The notes under the pieces were generated by a model that saw only the letters and a program-made list of their open reading frames with translations, made no database searches and was not told where the DNA came from. 64,000 nucleotides of DNA from Hymenobacter plasmatis. GTDB taxonomy: Bacteria > Bacteroidota > Bacteroidia > Cytophagales > Hymenobacteraceae. The translations under genes and the position numbers were made by a program. This document shows positions 49,553-59,237 of this stretch, in pieces (position 1 is the first letter of the stretch; each line of letters begins with the position of its first letter). The stretch covers positions 1 through 64,000 of the forward strand of contig NZ_JAJFAW010000004.1 in the NCBI RefSeq assembly GCF_020711255.1. The letters run 5' to 3'.

Positions 49553-51622
49553 ATGCTGGCGCTGCCCGCCTACTCTACCGCACTACGTTTCCTTCGTATT
49601 TACCAGGCATTTGCACTGCTGCTGTTTTTGGCGCTGGGGCTTCCTTGCCAACAGGCTTTGGCACAGGCGGTGTCGTTGCCAGGTTCAGGCAATTCGCTGC
49701 TGTTTAACGGCACCAGCAGCTACGTGGATTGTGGCCCCACCAATCGCGAAATACGCCAGACCTTGAATGTGAGTGCCTGGGTAAAAACCCAAAGCTCCGC
49801 TTATCAAGGCATTGTAAGTAAATTTTCGGATGGCGGTGCCGTGGACAAAGGGTTTTACCTGTTCACCTCGGGTGGCAAAGCGGGTTTTAGCGGACGAAAC
49901 GGGTCGGGCCAGCTCCTGAGCTCGGGCTTCTCCACCTCCCGCATCGACGACGGGCGCTGGCACCATGTAGCGGGCACCTGCAACCAGAACACTTGGCTGA
50001 TTATCGTGGACGGCATCCTGGAAAACTTGGGAACCTACTCAGGTGCCAGCGCGGGACTGGCCAGTTCCGCTCCCCTTCTCATCGGGTGTGACTACGTGCC
50101 AAACGGACACTTTTTCAGCGGGGAAATCGACGAGGTGCTCATCGGCCTTTATCCATGGAATCAATACGACATCCAACAACGGATGTGCAGCAAGTACACC
50201 ACCGCGCCGCCGGCCCTGTGTTTCAATTACCGCTTTGACCTAAGCAGCGGCACCACTTTGGTTGACAACGGCTCGCGCCCAGCCGATGGTGTCCTCATCA
50301 ACTTCGGCAGCAATCCGTGGCGTACCTCCGGCGCACCTATAGGGGACGTTTCGATGGCCGTCTACCAGGACGTGTGGACTCCGTTGAATCGACGGTGGCA
50401 AATAACTTCTGTGGAGGGCGATACCATCTTTATCGACAACATTTCGGCACCGACGAGGGGCGTGCACATTTACTGCGTCAACGAAGCGCCATCCATTGCG
50501 CCGGCGGGGCCGGCCGCGGCAACTTACTTCGGCGTCTTTACCGTCGGCGACCCCAGCACGAGCAGCTACTCCCTGCGCATCAGCCCGGCCACTGGGCCGG
50601 CTTGCCGCAACGCGTATACCCGGCTGAGTAACGAAATGCAGTGGACTTTGCCTGTTCAGCTAGCTACTACCGCTACATCGCTGCTGGTACCCACTACGCT
50701 TTACCGTAGCGAGCACATTCTGACAGAAAGCGTGGGTGTTACCGCGGCCATCACGGGCGACTCGGTGGTGTGCACAGGCGGCCGCACGCAGCTTGGTGTA
50801 ATGGCTCCTGGTAGTAGCAGCATACTCTGGAATACCGGTGCAAGTACTGCCACCTTGGCGAACGTCGTGCCCGGCACCTACACGGTCCGGGTCAGCTACC
50901 CCTCGGGCTGCTCGCGGATGCTGCGCCGCACCGTGCGGGCGGCCGCGGTGCCTGCAATGGCCATCAGCGGCGATTCGAGCCTATGCATCGGCAAAAACAC
51001 TGCTCTTACGGCCAGTGCCGCTGGCGCCACTGCCTACCGCTGGAGCACCGGGGCCACCACGCCCATCCTGCTGGTTGCCCAACCAGGGGTGTATTCGGTG
51101 ACGGCTACCTTCGGGCCAGGCTGCACCACCACGGCCCGGCGCGAAGTCCGGATGAACGCAGCCATGCCGCCCGCCTTTACCCTTGGCGTCGACACCACGC
51201 TTTGCGAGGGCGACCAACTACTCTTGCAGGGGCCCGCCGGGCCGGGGCTGCGCTATCAGTGGTCCGATGGCTCCACAGGCCGGCAACTACTGGCGCGGGC
51301 CGCCGGATACTATACCCTGCTGGTACTCACGGCCTGCGGCGAACAGAGAGCCGAGCGTACCATTTCACAAAATTCCTGCGTGAAGGTGCCAAACATCATC
51401 ACGGTCAATGCCGATACCCGCAACGACCGGTTTGCCGTGCAGGGGCTGAAAGGCGAAGGCTGGGCCCTGGACATTTATAACCGCTGGGGGCGCGCCGTTT
51501 TCCGAACCGCGAACTACCACAACGACTGGGGTTCGGACGCGGCCCCGGGCTTGTACTACGTCTTGCTGCGCCATCCAGCCACCAAGTACCTTTACAAAGG
51601 TTGGCTGGAAGTGCTGCGCTAA
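49553..51622 (+). CDS. LamG-domain T9SS type B cargo protein in the glycan locus
   Basis: About 689 residues from ATG 49553; ATG 49511, overlapping the previous gene by 13 nt, is also possible. The signal peptide runs FALLLFLALGLPCQQALAQA. A LamG/concanavalin-like domain covers about 45-225 (LLFNGTSSYVDCGPTNREIRQTLNVSAWVKTQ, DDGRWHHVAGTCNQNTWLIIVDG, GEIDEVLIGLYPWNQ). Two or three Ig-like repeats follow (SVVCTGGRTQLGV, SLCIGKNTALTA, TLCEGDQLLLQG). The C-terminus (ALDIYNRWGRAVFRTANYHNDWG to YLYKGWLEVLR) is a T9SS type B domain. This is a surface protein embedded among glycan genes; it may be the one decorated or anchored by the glycan. Confidence 0.85.
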   Translation: MLALPAYSTALRFLRIYQAFALLLFLALGLPCQQALAQAVSLPGSGNSLLFNGTSSYVDCGPTNREIRQTLNVSAWVKTQSSAYQGIVSKFSDGGAVDKGFYLFTSGGKAGFSGRNGSGQLLSSGFSTSRIDDGRWHHVAGTCNQNTWLIIVDGILENLGTYSGASAGLASSAPLLIGCDYVPNGHFFSGEIDEVLIGLYPWNQYDIQQRMCSKYTTAPPALCFNYRFDLSSGTTLVDNGSRPADGVLINFGSNPWRTSGAPIGDVSMAVYQDVWTPLNRRWQITSVEGDTIFIDNISAPTRGVHIYCVNEAPSIAPAGPAAATYFGVFTVGDPSTSSYSLRISPATGPACRNAYTRLSNEMQWTLPVQLATTATSLLVPTTLYRSEHILTESVGVTAAITGDSVVCTGGRTQLGVMAPGSSSILWNTGASTATLANVVPGTYTVRVSYPSGCSRMLRRTVRAAAVPAMAISGDSSLCIGKNTALTASAAGATAYRWSTGATTPILLVAQPGVYSVTATFGPGCTTTARREVRMNAAMPPAFTLGVDTTLCEGDQLLLQGPAGPGLRYQWSDGSTGRQLLARAAGYYTLLVLTACGEQRAERTISQNSCVKVPNIITVNADTRNDRFAVQGLKGEGWALDIYNRWGRAVFRTANYHNDWGSDAAPGLYYVLLRHPATKYLYKGWLEVLR

Positions 51623-51653
51623 CTAGGTGAGTGCCTCACCTAACTTCGCTGCA

Positions 51654-53030
51654 ATGGCTGCCCTTATTTTATCCGAGTCCTTGCCCGTGCCTGCCTCTAC
51701 ATGCCCTACCGCTACTATGCGCTTGGCTTATGTGCTACAGCACTTTCGGCTCGCTTACCCAGATGCACCGACAGTAGAAATTGGGCATAATTCCTCTCCG
51801 AATGGAGTGAGGGTGGTTGATTGCACATACGACTTCTTTAGTGGCACCACGCCGTATCCGGAGGCACCTAGTTGGCGCGAGTGGCGGGGGCAGTCGGTGC
51901 CGTTCTTTTTTGATGCTGCCCCAGAGGCGCCGTTGCTGGAGCTGAGCCCGGGACGCGCCACTATCAATGCTGATATCATTGCTGCCGCCTTTTACCTGCT
52001 GAGCGGTTGGCAAGAATACTTTTCGGCTGCGCGCGACTGGCACGGGCGGTTTCCATATGCCGAAAGCGTGCAAAAGCGGTATGGCATTGTGGCTTTGCCA
52101 GTAGTCAATTATTATTTCGACGTGCTGAAGACGGCCATCGAACACGTAACTGGCCAAAAGCTTCAGCTAAGAAACTGGGCTGAAAAAGCCCCATTCGCCG
52201 CCTTTATCAGCCACGACATAGACAACCTGCGCAGCGGCTGGAAAGCCTCCGCGAAAGCTGCCTTGCAGCAGCGAAATTGGGCTGATTTTGGCCGCAAGGT
52301 TTGGCAGCATCTCACCCGGCCTGACGCCTGGGACAACCTGGAAGCGGTGGCGAAAGCCACGGCCGCACACGGCGCGAAGTCTACTTTTTTTATCCTGCCG
52401 AATCACCAGCTGGGCGCCGATGGCACTCCCAACGCAGATTACCAACTCACGCCGCAGCTACGCCAACGTTTCGTTGAGCTAAAAAAGCAGGGCTGTGAGC
52501 TGGGCCTGCACGGCAGCATTGGCACGGCTACCGAGGCGCGGCAACTTACGCAGGAGCTCCACTCCCTGCAAATTGAGCCACTGGGGCTGCGTTTTCATTA
52601 CCTGCGCTGGGAGCCCCGGCGCACGCCCGCTGTAGTCGATAAAGCCGGCTTTGCCTACGATTCCACGCTGGGCTTTGCCGAGCATTTCGGCTTTCGCAAC
52701 TCCTACTGCCATCCCTTCTACCCCTTCAACTTCGAAACCGGCACCAGCCACCACTTCCTGGAAATCCCGCTCAATGTGATGGATGCCACCCTGCACCACC
52801 CCAACTACCTGCAGCTGGGCCCGGAAGAAATTCTGCCGGCTTTGACTCCGCTATTTGCTGAAATTGAGAAGTTTGCCGGGGTAGCCTCGGTGCTCTGGCA
52901 CAATGAGAACTTTGACCCCGCCAACGAAACCACCGGCCCCCGCCAGTTTCACGAAATCATGCAGCACCTAAGCCAGCGGGGCGCTGCCTTCCTCACTGGG
53001 CGCGAAATCTGCCAGCAGTTTTCTGTTTAG
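51654..53030 (+). CDS. Polysaccharide deacetylase-family protein
   Basis: 458 residues from ATG 51654; a GTG at 51627 is also possible. An N-terminal domain (MRLAYVLQHFRLAYPD, FFDAAPEAPLLEL, DIIAAAFYLLSGWQEYF) precedes the NodB-like deacetylase domain with metal/catalytic FISHDIDN. KSTFFILPN, GCELGLHGSIGTATEARQLTQE, YDSTLGFAEHFGFRNSYCHPFYPF and VLWHNENF follow. This two-domain form is common in Bacteroidota O-antigen and capsule loci. No signal peptide, so it probably acts in the cytoplasm or at the inner face on a lipid-linked glycan. It follows the LamG gene by 31 nt. Confidence 0.88.
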   Translation: MAALILSESLPVPASTCPTATMRLAYVLQHFRLAYPDAPTVEIGHNSSPNGVRVVDCTYDFFSGTTPYPEAPSWREWRGQSVPFFFDAAPEAPLLELSPGRATINADIIAAAFYLLSGWQEYFSAARDWHGRFPYAESVQKRYGIVALPVVNYYFDVLKTAIEHVTGQKLQLRNWAEKAPFAAFISHDIDNLRSGWKASAKAALQQRNWADFGRKVWQHLTRPDAWDNLEAVAKATAAHGAKSTFFILPNHQLGADGTPNADYQLTPQLRQRFVELKKQGCELGLHGSIGTATEARQLTQELHSLQIEPLGLRFHYLRWEPRRTPAVVDKAGFAYDSTLGFAEHFGFRNSYCHPFYPFNFETGTSHHFLEIPLNVMDATLHHPNYLQLGPEEILPALTPLFAEIEKFAGVASVLWHNENFDPANETTGPRQFHEIMQHLSQRGAAFLTGREICQQFSV

Positions 53031-53064
53031 CCCAACTTCTTCACTTCCTCATTCCCGCACTCTT

Positions 53065-54552
53065 TTGGGCATCGTTCAACGCCAGGGCATCCGCAACACC
53101 CTGATTTCTTATGTGGGCCTGGCCATTGGCTTTGCCAATACCATTCTGGTGTTGCCGCGGCTGCTCTCGCCGGCTCAGATTGGCCTGGTGGGCAGCGTGC
53201 TGGTACCCATGGCTACTATTGGGGCGCAGGTGGCGGCTTTTGGCTTTGCGAATGCCGGCATGCGCTACTTCCCTTTTTTCCGCAACCAGGGGCGCAACCA
53301 CGCGGGTTTTCTGCCACTGCTGCTTGGCCCACCACTCATCGGCTTTGGGATGGTGGCGCTGCTGATGTGGGTGGGTAAGCCGCTGCTGTTGCAGTGGTAT
53401 GCCAAGGGCGATGCGGACTTGCTGGCGCCTCACTATCTGGCGGCCATTGGGCTGGCGGGCTGCATTATGCTGGGCTCGCTGCAGGATGCGTACCTGCGCT
53501 CGCTGTTTCACACGTCTTTTTCCTCGTTTTGCCAGGAGATTCTGCTGCGGCTCATGCTGGTGGGCGCGGCCGTGGCATATAGCCAGGACTACCTGAGCTT
53601 TCACGGTTTCGTGCTGGCGTATGTGGGGGCGTATGCCGTGGTGGCGCTGCTGCTCGCGGCCTACCTGGCGGCCATCGGCGAGTTGCACCTGCGCCCCACG
53701 CGGGCGGCCCTGCGCATCAAGCCGCTACGTGAGATGCTGGGCTTCGGGGCTTTTGTGCTGCTGAGCAACATTTCGGGCACGGTGCTGCTCAACATCGACA
53801 GCCTCATGGTGGGCACCAAAAAAGGCTTTGCCATGGCCGGCATCTACCTCATTGCCACCAACGTGAGCACGGCGCTGGTGCTGCCTTTCCGGGCACTGTA
53901 CAAAACGGCTTTCTCGCTTATCGCCGAGTATTGGAAGGAAGGCGACATGGCCAAGATGGCCGACTTCTACCGGCGCAGCACCCGCATCAACACGCTGCTG
54001 GGCTGCTACCTGGCCCTGGGCATTGGGCTGAATCTGAACTTTATCTACGGGCTGATTCACCGGCCGGAATACGCCGCGGGCACCACTGCCGTGCTCCTGC
54101 TGCTGGCCGGCCGGTTGGTCGATGGCATCACGGGCGTCAACGGCATCATCGTGGCCACCTCGCCCCGCTACCGCTTCGACCTGGTTTTCAACATCTCGCT
54201 TGCCGCTGCCGTGGTCGTGCTCAACTGGTTACTGATTCCGTGGCTGGGGCTGGCCGGCGCGGCCCTGGCTTACTGCATTGCGCTGGTCGGCATCAACACG
54301 GCGCGCACCTGGTTTGTGTGGCGCACCTACGGCATGCAGCCGTTTGATGGCCGCATTGCGCGCATTCTGGCGGTGGCCACTGTGGCGGGCCTGGCCGCCT
54401 GGGCCCCACCCGAATTGCCCAACGCCTGGCTCACGCTGCTGCTGCGCGGCAGCATTCTCACGGTGGTATACGGCGCGGGCGTTCTGCTCACCCGCACCGC
54501 GCCCGAGCTTACTACCCTGATGGCCAACCTGAAAGCCCGCCTAACGCGGTAG
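53065..54552 (+). CDS. Wzx-type flippase (MATE/MOP superfamily)
   Basis: 495 residues from a TTG at 53065. About 14 hydrophobic helices, with the N-terminal IRNTLISYVGLAIGFANTILVLPRLLSPAQIGLVGSVL typical of polysaccharide transporter RfbX/Wzx proteins. It would flip the undecaprenyl-linked glycan to the periplasm, completing the locus. The gene ends 21 nt before a 42-bp perfect inverted repeat that probably terminates the transcript. Confidence 0.92.
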   Translation: MGIVQRQGIRNTLISYVGLAIGFANTILVLPRLLSPAQIGLVGSVLVPMATIGAQVAAFGFANAGMRYFPFFRNQGRNHAGFLPLLLGPPLIGFGMVALLMWVGKPLLLQWYAKGDADLLAPHYLAAIGLAGCIMLGSLQDAYLRSLFHTSFSSFCQEILLRLMLVGAAVAYSQDYLSFHGFVLAYVGAYAVVALLLAAYLAAIGELHLRPTRAALRIKPLREMLGFGAFVLLSNISGTVLLNIDSLMVGTKKGFAMAGIYLIATNVSTALVLPFRALYKTAFSLIAEYWKEGDMAKMADFYRRSTRINTLLGCYLALGIGLNLNFIYGLIHRPEYAAGTTAVLLLLAGRLVDGITGVNGIIVATSPRYRFDLVFNISLAAAVVVLNWLLIPWLGLAGAALAYCIALVGINTARTWFVWRTYGMQPFDGRIARILAVATVAGLAAWAPPELPNAWLTLLLRGSILTVVYGAGVLLTRTAPELTTLMANLKARLTR

Positions 54553-54573
54553 TGGGCGACTCGTATTGCCAAA

Positions 54574-54677
54574 TAAAAGAACGGTCATGCTGAGCGCAGC
54601 CGAAGCATCTCTACCACGGGAGTAATTACTTACGCGGTAGAGATGCTTCGGCTGCGCTCAGCATGACCGTTCTTTTA
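54574..54677. terminator. Perfect 42-bp inverted repeat between convergent genes
   Basis: Arms 54574-54615 and 54636-54677 are exact complements (42 bp), with a 20-nt loop. The outer end TAAAAGAACGG/CCGTTCTTTTA gives a T-rich exit in both directions. It shares its core with the repeat at 43736-43875. It lies between the flippase and the ArsM-like gene. Confidence 0.85.
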
Positions 54678-54708
54678 TGAGAAGCCCTGCTTTTATCAGG
54701 CACAGACC

Positions 54709-55761
54709 CTAGCAGCAGCTACCGCCCACTGCTTCGCCCGAGGCCTTGGCTGTGGCCGGTGCCGGGCCGCAATCGAACAAGCCAAAGTGCCGGCTTTTGT
54801 CGCCGACCACTTGGAAATGCGGTGCGTAGCGCGTGTCGCTGACCATGGCGGCGGTGTTGCCGCACACCAGCATGGGCCGGCCAGTCTCGAAGGTGTGGTG
54901 GTCGTCGAGCACAAACTGGGTGGGCTGGCCGGGCACGGTGCCCAGGTAGGTGGCTACCTGGCCGTGGTCTTCGCAGCGGTCTTCCAGGTCGAGCTTGAAG
55001 GCGCGCACCGTGAACGAGTAGAAGCCGATGTTGCCGACTTTGGCTTCGATTTCGGGGTTGTTGATGGTGAGGCGGCGGCTGGAAAACAGGCGGTAGTCGT
55101 GTACGCCCAGGCTCAGGAGCAGGCGCCGGAAATCCTCGGTATAGAGCGCGCCGCTCAGGCACTCGCCGTAGAGAATCGGGTCCTGGCGCAGGGCTTCCGG
55201 CACGCGACGGTCGGCAAACACGTCAGCGATAAACAGCTCACCGCCGGGCTTGAGCACCCGGAAAATCTCGCGGTAGGTAGCCTCCTTGTCGGTGCTGAGG
55301 TTGAGCACGCAGTTGCTTACCACGAGGTCCACGCTGTTGTCGGGCAGGCCGGCGGCTAGCAAATCTTCGATGTAGCCGTGGCGAAACTCCACGTTGGGCT
55401 GGGCGTAGCCAAACTTTTCGGTGTGAAATTCAACGTGGCGACGGGCTACGTCGAGCTGCTCCTCCGTCATGTCGACGCCGATAACGCGGCCGTTTTCGCC
55501 CACCAGTTTGGAGAGTAGGAAGGCGTCGCGGCCCGACCCACTGCCCAAATCCAGCACCGTGAGGCCCTCAATGGCATCGGGCACGCACACGCCGCAGCCG
55601 TAGTATTTGTCGAGCACCTCGGGTGCGAGTTGAGCCAGAATGCGGCGGTGGGCCAGCGGAATATCGTCGGTGCAGCAGGCATTGGTGAGCAGGTCCTGGC
55701 TGGTTTGCAGTTGGGTGCCGTAGTAGTCCTGGACCTGGGCATGCGTGTCGGGAGAAGCCAT
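54709..55761 (-). CDS. arsM: Arsenite methyltransferase-like protein
   Basis: 350 residues. SAM motif I is VLDLGSGSGRDAFLLSKLVGENGRVIGVDMTEEQLDVARRHVEF. Cys positions fit ArsM: TNACCTDD, YYGCGVCVPDAIEG, SNCVLNLS and YGECLSGALYTEDF, with further Cys in LEDRCED and the C-terminal GGSCC. It would methylate As(III) to volatile or less toxic forms. It follows the RND pump genes on the same strand, 187 nt on and beyond a palindrome. No arsR, arsB or arsC is visible. Function by motif; other thiol metalloid substrates are possible. Confidence 0.85.
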   Translation of the reverse strand: MASPDTHAQVQDYYGTQLQTSQDLLTNACCTDDIPLAHRRILAQLAPEVLDKYYGCGVCVPDAIEGLTVLDLGSGSGRDAFLLSKLVGENGRVIGVDMTEEQLDVARRHVEFHTEKFGYAQPNVEFRHGYIEDLLAAGLPDNSVDLVVSNCVLNLSTDKEATYREIFRVLKPGGELFIADVFADRRVPEALRQDPILYGECLSGALYTEDFRRLLLSLGVHDYRLFSSRRLTINNPEIEAKVGNIGFYSFTVRAFKLDLEDRCEDHGQVATYLGTVPGQPTQFVLDDHHTFETGRPMLVCGNTAAMVSDTRYAPHFQVVGDKSRHFGLFDCGPAPATAKASGEAVGGSCC

Positions 55762-55859
55762 TTTAAGGGATTAACGAGGAGATTATTGGGCAAGAATACG
55801 TTGCCCGGAGAACAACTGGTTTGCTTAAGCGTTGTTATTTCTGTAGCAAAAAGTAAGAC

Positions 55860-55920
55860 GGACTTTGTAGTCCGCGTCCCCGAGCCGCAAGCTCGTTCTG
55901 GGACGCGGACTACAAAGTCC
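55860..55920. repeat. Second palindrome family between arsM and the pump genes
   Basis: 21-bp perfect inverted arms (55860-55880 and 55900-55920). Each contains a small self-hairpin CGGACT-TTGT-AGTCCG, and the spacer has GAGC-CGCAA-GCTC. It can form a cloverleaf-like cruciform. No resemblance to the other repeats here. Confidence 0.85.
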
Positions 55921-55948
55921 GCGCTACTTGTTGTGTCATAATACGCTG

Positions 55949-58900
55949 CTACGCGCCTACCAGCACCGGCCGCGCTGCTTCTACCTGCTCCGGCGTGGGG
56001 CCGTCCTGGTGCATTTCGCGGTAGAAGAAGGCGAAGATTAGCGGGAAAATCAGGAGCGTTAGTACCGTAGCCGTCACCAGCCCGCCAATCACCACAATGG
56101 CCAAGGGCTTCTGTGTTTCGGAGCCGATACCGGTGCTGAGCGCGGCCGGGAATAGGCCAATCATGGCCATGAGGGCCGTCATCACCACGGGGCGCACGCG
56201 GGAGGCCACGCCCAGGCGGAGGCTTTCGGCCAAGCTCATCTTTTTCCGCAGATTCTCTTTGAACACCGTAATTAGCACAATGCCGTTCTGAATACATATA
56301 CCAAGCAAGGCGATGAAACCGATGCCCGCCGAGATGCTGAAGTTCACGCCCGTGAGGTGTAACGCCGCGATGCCACCGATTAGCGCAAACGGCACGTTGG
56401 TGAGCACCAGGGCCGCATCTTTGCCGTTGCCGAAGGTGATGAACAGCAAAATGAAGATGATGACCAGCGACACTGGCACCACTTGGGTTAGGCGCTTGGT
56501 GGCGCGCACCTGGTTTTCAAACTCGCCGGCCCACTCAATGCGGTAGCCCTTGTCGAGCTTGATGGCCTTGTCCATCTTCTTCTGGGCCTCGGCAATGGTG
56601 GAGCCCATGTCGCGGTCCCGGATGCTGAACTTCACAGCGATGAAGCGCTGGCCGTTGTCGTGGTACACGAAGGCCGGGCCGTTTTCGGTTTTGATGGTGG
56701 CTATTTCCTTCAGTGCCACCTTACTGCCCCGGATGGTGGGCACGCGCAGCTCCCCTATTTTGGCTTCGGTGTCGCGGTCCTGCTTTGGGTAGCGCACGGT
56801 CACGTCAAACTTGCGCTCGCCTTCATATATCTGCGTCGCGGCTTTGCCGCCTACGGCCATTTCCACTACGGTCTGCGCGTCGGCGGTTTGCACGCCGTAG
56901 GCCGCCATGCGGGTCTGGTCGAGCTTCACGCTCATCTCGGGCTGGCCCAGGTTGCGCAATATGCCTAGGTCTTTTACGCCCGGCACCGTGCTCAGCACCT
57001 TCATTACTTCGTTGGCCTTGCCATCGAGCGCCTTGAGGTCGTTGCCGAAAATCTTCACGGCCAGGGCGGCGTTGATGCCCGCCACGGCCTCTTCCACGTT
57101 GTCGATAATCGGCTGCGAGTAGTTGAACACGATGCCCGGGTACTCTTTCAGCTTCTTGTCCATCTCGTCAATCAGCTGCTCCTTGGTGATGTTGCGCTTC
57201 CACTCCTCCTTGGGCTTGAGGTTGACCTGGGCCTGCACGTAGTAGATGCCCGAGGGGTCGGTGCCGTCGTTGGAGCGGCCGGTTTGCGAGAGCACCGATG
57301 TCACCTCCGGAAACGAGCGCAGAATTCGGCGGTAGTTGGCCGCCATCTTGTTGGTTTCCGTCAGCGACGACGACATGGGCAGCTTGGTTTCCACCCAAAG
57401 CGCGCCCTCGTTTAGCTCCGGCAAGAACTCCGAGCCCAGGAACTTGAACGAGTACAAACCCAGCGCCACCACTGCCAGCGCCGTGCCCACGCTCAGCAGC
57501 TTGTGCCGGTAGGTGAAGGCAAACGCGCCGGTCACGATGCGGTCGAAGAAGTTCACCACCGGGTTGTGCTTCTCCTTCACGTTTTTGTTGAGCAGCAGCG
57601 AGCACAGCACCGGTACCAGCGTAAGCGTGAGAATAAGCGCGCCCACCAATGCAAAGCCCAGCGTGTAGGCCAGCGGGCTAAACATCTTGCCCTCCACTTT
57701 CTCAAACGAGAAGATGGGCAGCAGGCAGGTCAGGATAATCAGCTTGGAGAAGAAAATGGCCTTGCCCAATTCGCCGCCGGTTTTCTTAATCATGCCCAGC
57801 TTGGCCAGCTTGTTGAACTTCTCCATGCCCACCTGGTGGGCCTTGTGGTCGAGCACCACAAATATGCCCTCGACCATGACGACGGCCCCGTCGATGATGA
57901 TGCCAAAGTCGATGGCGCCCATGCTCAGCAGGTTGGCGCTCATGCCCTTCAGGCGCAGGCAGATAAAGGCAAACAGCAGCGCCAGTGGAATCACAATGCC
58001 CACTGTGAGGGTGGTGCGCCAGTCGGCCATAAACAGCAGCACAATCACCGTCACGAGCACAATGCCCTCAATCAGGTTGTGAATCACGGTGTGCGTGCAG
58101 TGGTCCATCAGCACGTCGCGGTCGTAGAACGTTTTCAGGTACACGCCCTCGGGCAGCACCTTCTCGTTGAGCTCCGCGATTTTGGCTTTGACGCGGCCCA
58201 GCACCTCGGCCGGGTTTTCGCCCTTGCGCATGATGACGATGCCCTCTACCACGTCGCTCTGGTCGTCGAGGCCGGCCTGGCCCACGCGCGGGGCGTTGCT
58301 CTCCGTTACCTGGGCCACGTTGCGCACCAGGATGGGCACGTCGTTCTGGTCCTTCACGATGATGTTGCCGATGTCTTCGGGCTTGGTTAGCAGGCCGATG
58401 CCGCGCACCACGTAGCTCTGCGAGTTCTTCTCTATCACGTCGCCGCCCACGTTCAGGTTCGACTTCTGCACGGCATCGTACACCTCCAGGGGGGTCATGT
58501 CGTACTTGGCCAGCATGGCGGGGTTCACGCTGATTTCGTAGATTTTACGGGTGCCGCCGAAGGCTGCAATATCAGCCACACCGGGTACCGACTTGAGCTG
58601 CCGCTCCACTACCCAGTCCTGAATGGCCAGCAATTCGTTGGTGGTGCGCGGGGTACGGCTCTGCACCGTGTAGCGGAAAATCTCGCCCGTGGGGCCGTAC
58701 GGGGGCTGCACGTTCGACTCGCAGCCCGGCGGCAGGTTCACACTCTGCAACAGGTTATTGACCTGCTGGCGAGCGAAGAAATCCTCCACGTTGTCCTCGA
58801 AGTTTATTTTGAGCACCGACAAGCCGAACATACTGATGGAGCGCATGTTGCTCTTCATCTGCACCGAGTTCATGGCCACCTCAATGGGCGTGCTCACAAA

Positions 58901-59098
58901 GCGTTCCACCTCCTCGGCCGAGCGGCCAGGCCAGAGCGACACGATTATCATCTGCGTGTTCGTGACGTCTGGAAATGCCTCAATGGGCGTGTGCACGTAG
59001 CTGTAGGCGCCCCCAGCCACCAGCAGCGCCGTCATGAAAAAGACGAAAAACCGATTCTTCAGCGAGAAGGCAACAATGCCCGAAATGAATTTATTCAT
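55949..59098 (-). CDS. Heavy-metal RND efflux pump, inner-membrane transporter (CusA/CzcA)
   Basis: 1049 residues, usual RND length. N-terminal MNKFISGIVAFSLKNRFFVFFMTALLVAGGAYSYVHTPIEAFPDVT is the HME-RND start. TM4 carries GAIDFGIIIDGAVVMVEG, with the Asp residues of the proton relay typical of metal (not drug) pumps. PDVTNTQMIIVSLWPGRSAEEVERFVSTPIE is the CzcA/CusA signature. It pumps metal ions, Cu+/Ag+ or Zn2+/Co2+/Cd2+, using the proton gradient. The metal cannot be fixed from motifs alone. Last of the three pump genes. Confidence 0.94.
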   Translation of the reverse strand: MNKFISGIVAFSLKNRFFVFFMTALLVAGGAYSYVHTPIEAFPDVTNTQMIIVSLWPGRSAEEVERFVSTPIEVAMNSVQMKSNMRSISMFGLSVLKINFEDNVEDFFARQQVNNLLQSVNLPPGCESNVQPPYGPTGEIFRYTVQSRTPRTTNELLAIQDWVVERQLKSVPGVADIAAFGGTRKIYEISVNPAMLAKYDMTPLEVYDAVQKSNLNVGGDVIEKNSQSYVVRGIGLLTKPEDIGNIIVKDQNDVPILVRNVAQVTESNAPRVGQAGLDDQSDVVEGIVIMRKGENPAEVLGRVKAKIAELNEKVLPEGVYLKTFYDRDVLMDHCTHTVIHNLIEGIVLVTVIVLLFMADWRTTLTVGIVIPLALLFAFICLRLKGMSANLLSMGAIDFGIIIDGAVVMVEGIFVVLDHKAHQVGMEKFNKLAKLGMIKKTGGELGKAIFFSKLIILTCLLPIFSFEKVEGKMFSPLAYTLGFALVGALILTLTLVPVLCSLLLNKNVKEKHNPVVNFFDRIVTGAFAFTYRHKLLSVGTALAVVALGLYSFKFLGSEFLPELNEGALWVETKLPMSSSLTETNKMAANYRRILRSFPEVTSVLSQTGRSNDGTDPSGIYYVQAQVNLKPKEEWKRNITKEQLIDEMDKKLKEYPGIVFNYSQPIIDNVEEAVAGINAALAVKIFGNDLKALDGKANEVMKVLSTVPGVKDLGILRNLGQPEMSVKLDQTRMAAYGVQTADAQTVVEMAVGGKAATQIYEGERKFDVTVRYPKQDRDTEAKIGELRVPTIRGSKVALKEIATIKTENGPAFVYHDNGQRFIAVKFSIRDRDMGSTIAEAQKKMDKAIKLDKGYRIEWAGEFENQVRATKRLTQVVPVSLVIIFILLFITFGNGKDAALVLTNVPFALIGGIAALHLTGVNFSISAGIGFIALLGICIQNGIVLITVFKENLRKKMSLAESLRLGVASRVRPVVMTALMAMIGLFPAALSTGIGSETQKPLAIVVIGGLVTATVLTLLIFPLIFAFFYREMHQDGPTPEQVEAARPVLVGA

Positions 59099-59105
59099 GG
59101 TTGTA

Positions 59106-59230
59106 TGTCATCCTGAGCGCAGCGAAGGAACTTATCACCTCCGCGCAGCACGGGTTAGTAATTCTGGCGAAAGCAGCCGTGATAAGATGCTTCCTTGGCT
59201 GAGGCCGACCTTCGGTTCGTCAGCATGACA
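59106..59230. repeat. Degenerate copy of the GCTGAGCGCAGCCGAAGC repeat family
   Basis: Left part 59106-59138 (TGTCATCCTGAGCGCAGCGA...TTATCAC) and right part 59179-59230 (GTGATAAGATGC... CAGCATGACA) form an imperfect inverted repeat in the 139-nt gap between the pump genes. It could uncouple cusA-type from cusB-type expression. Confidence 0.65.
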
Positions 59231-59237
59231 GAAAGAG

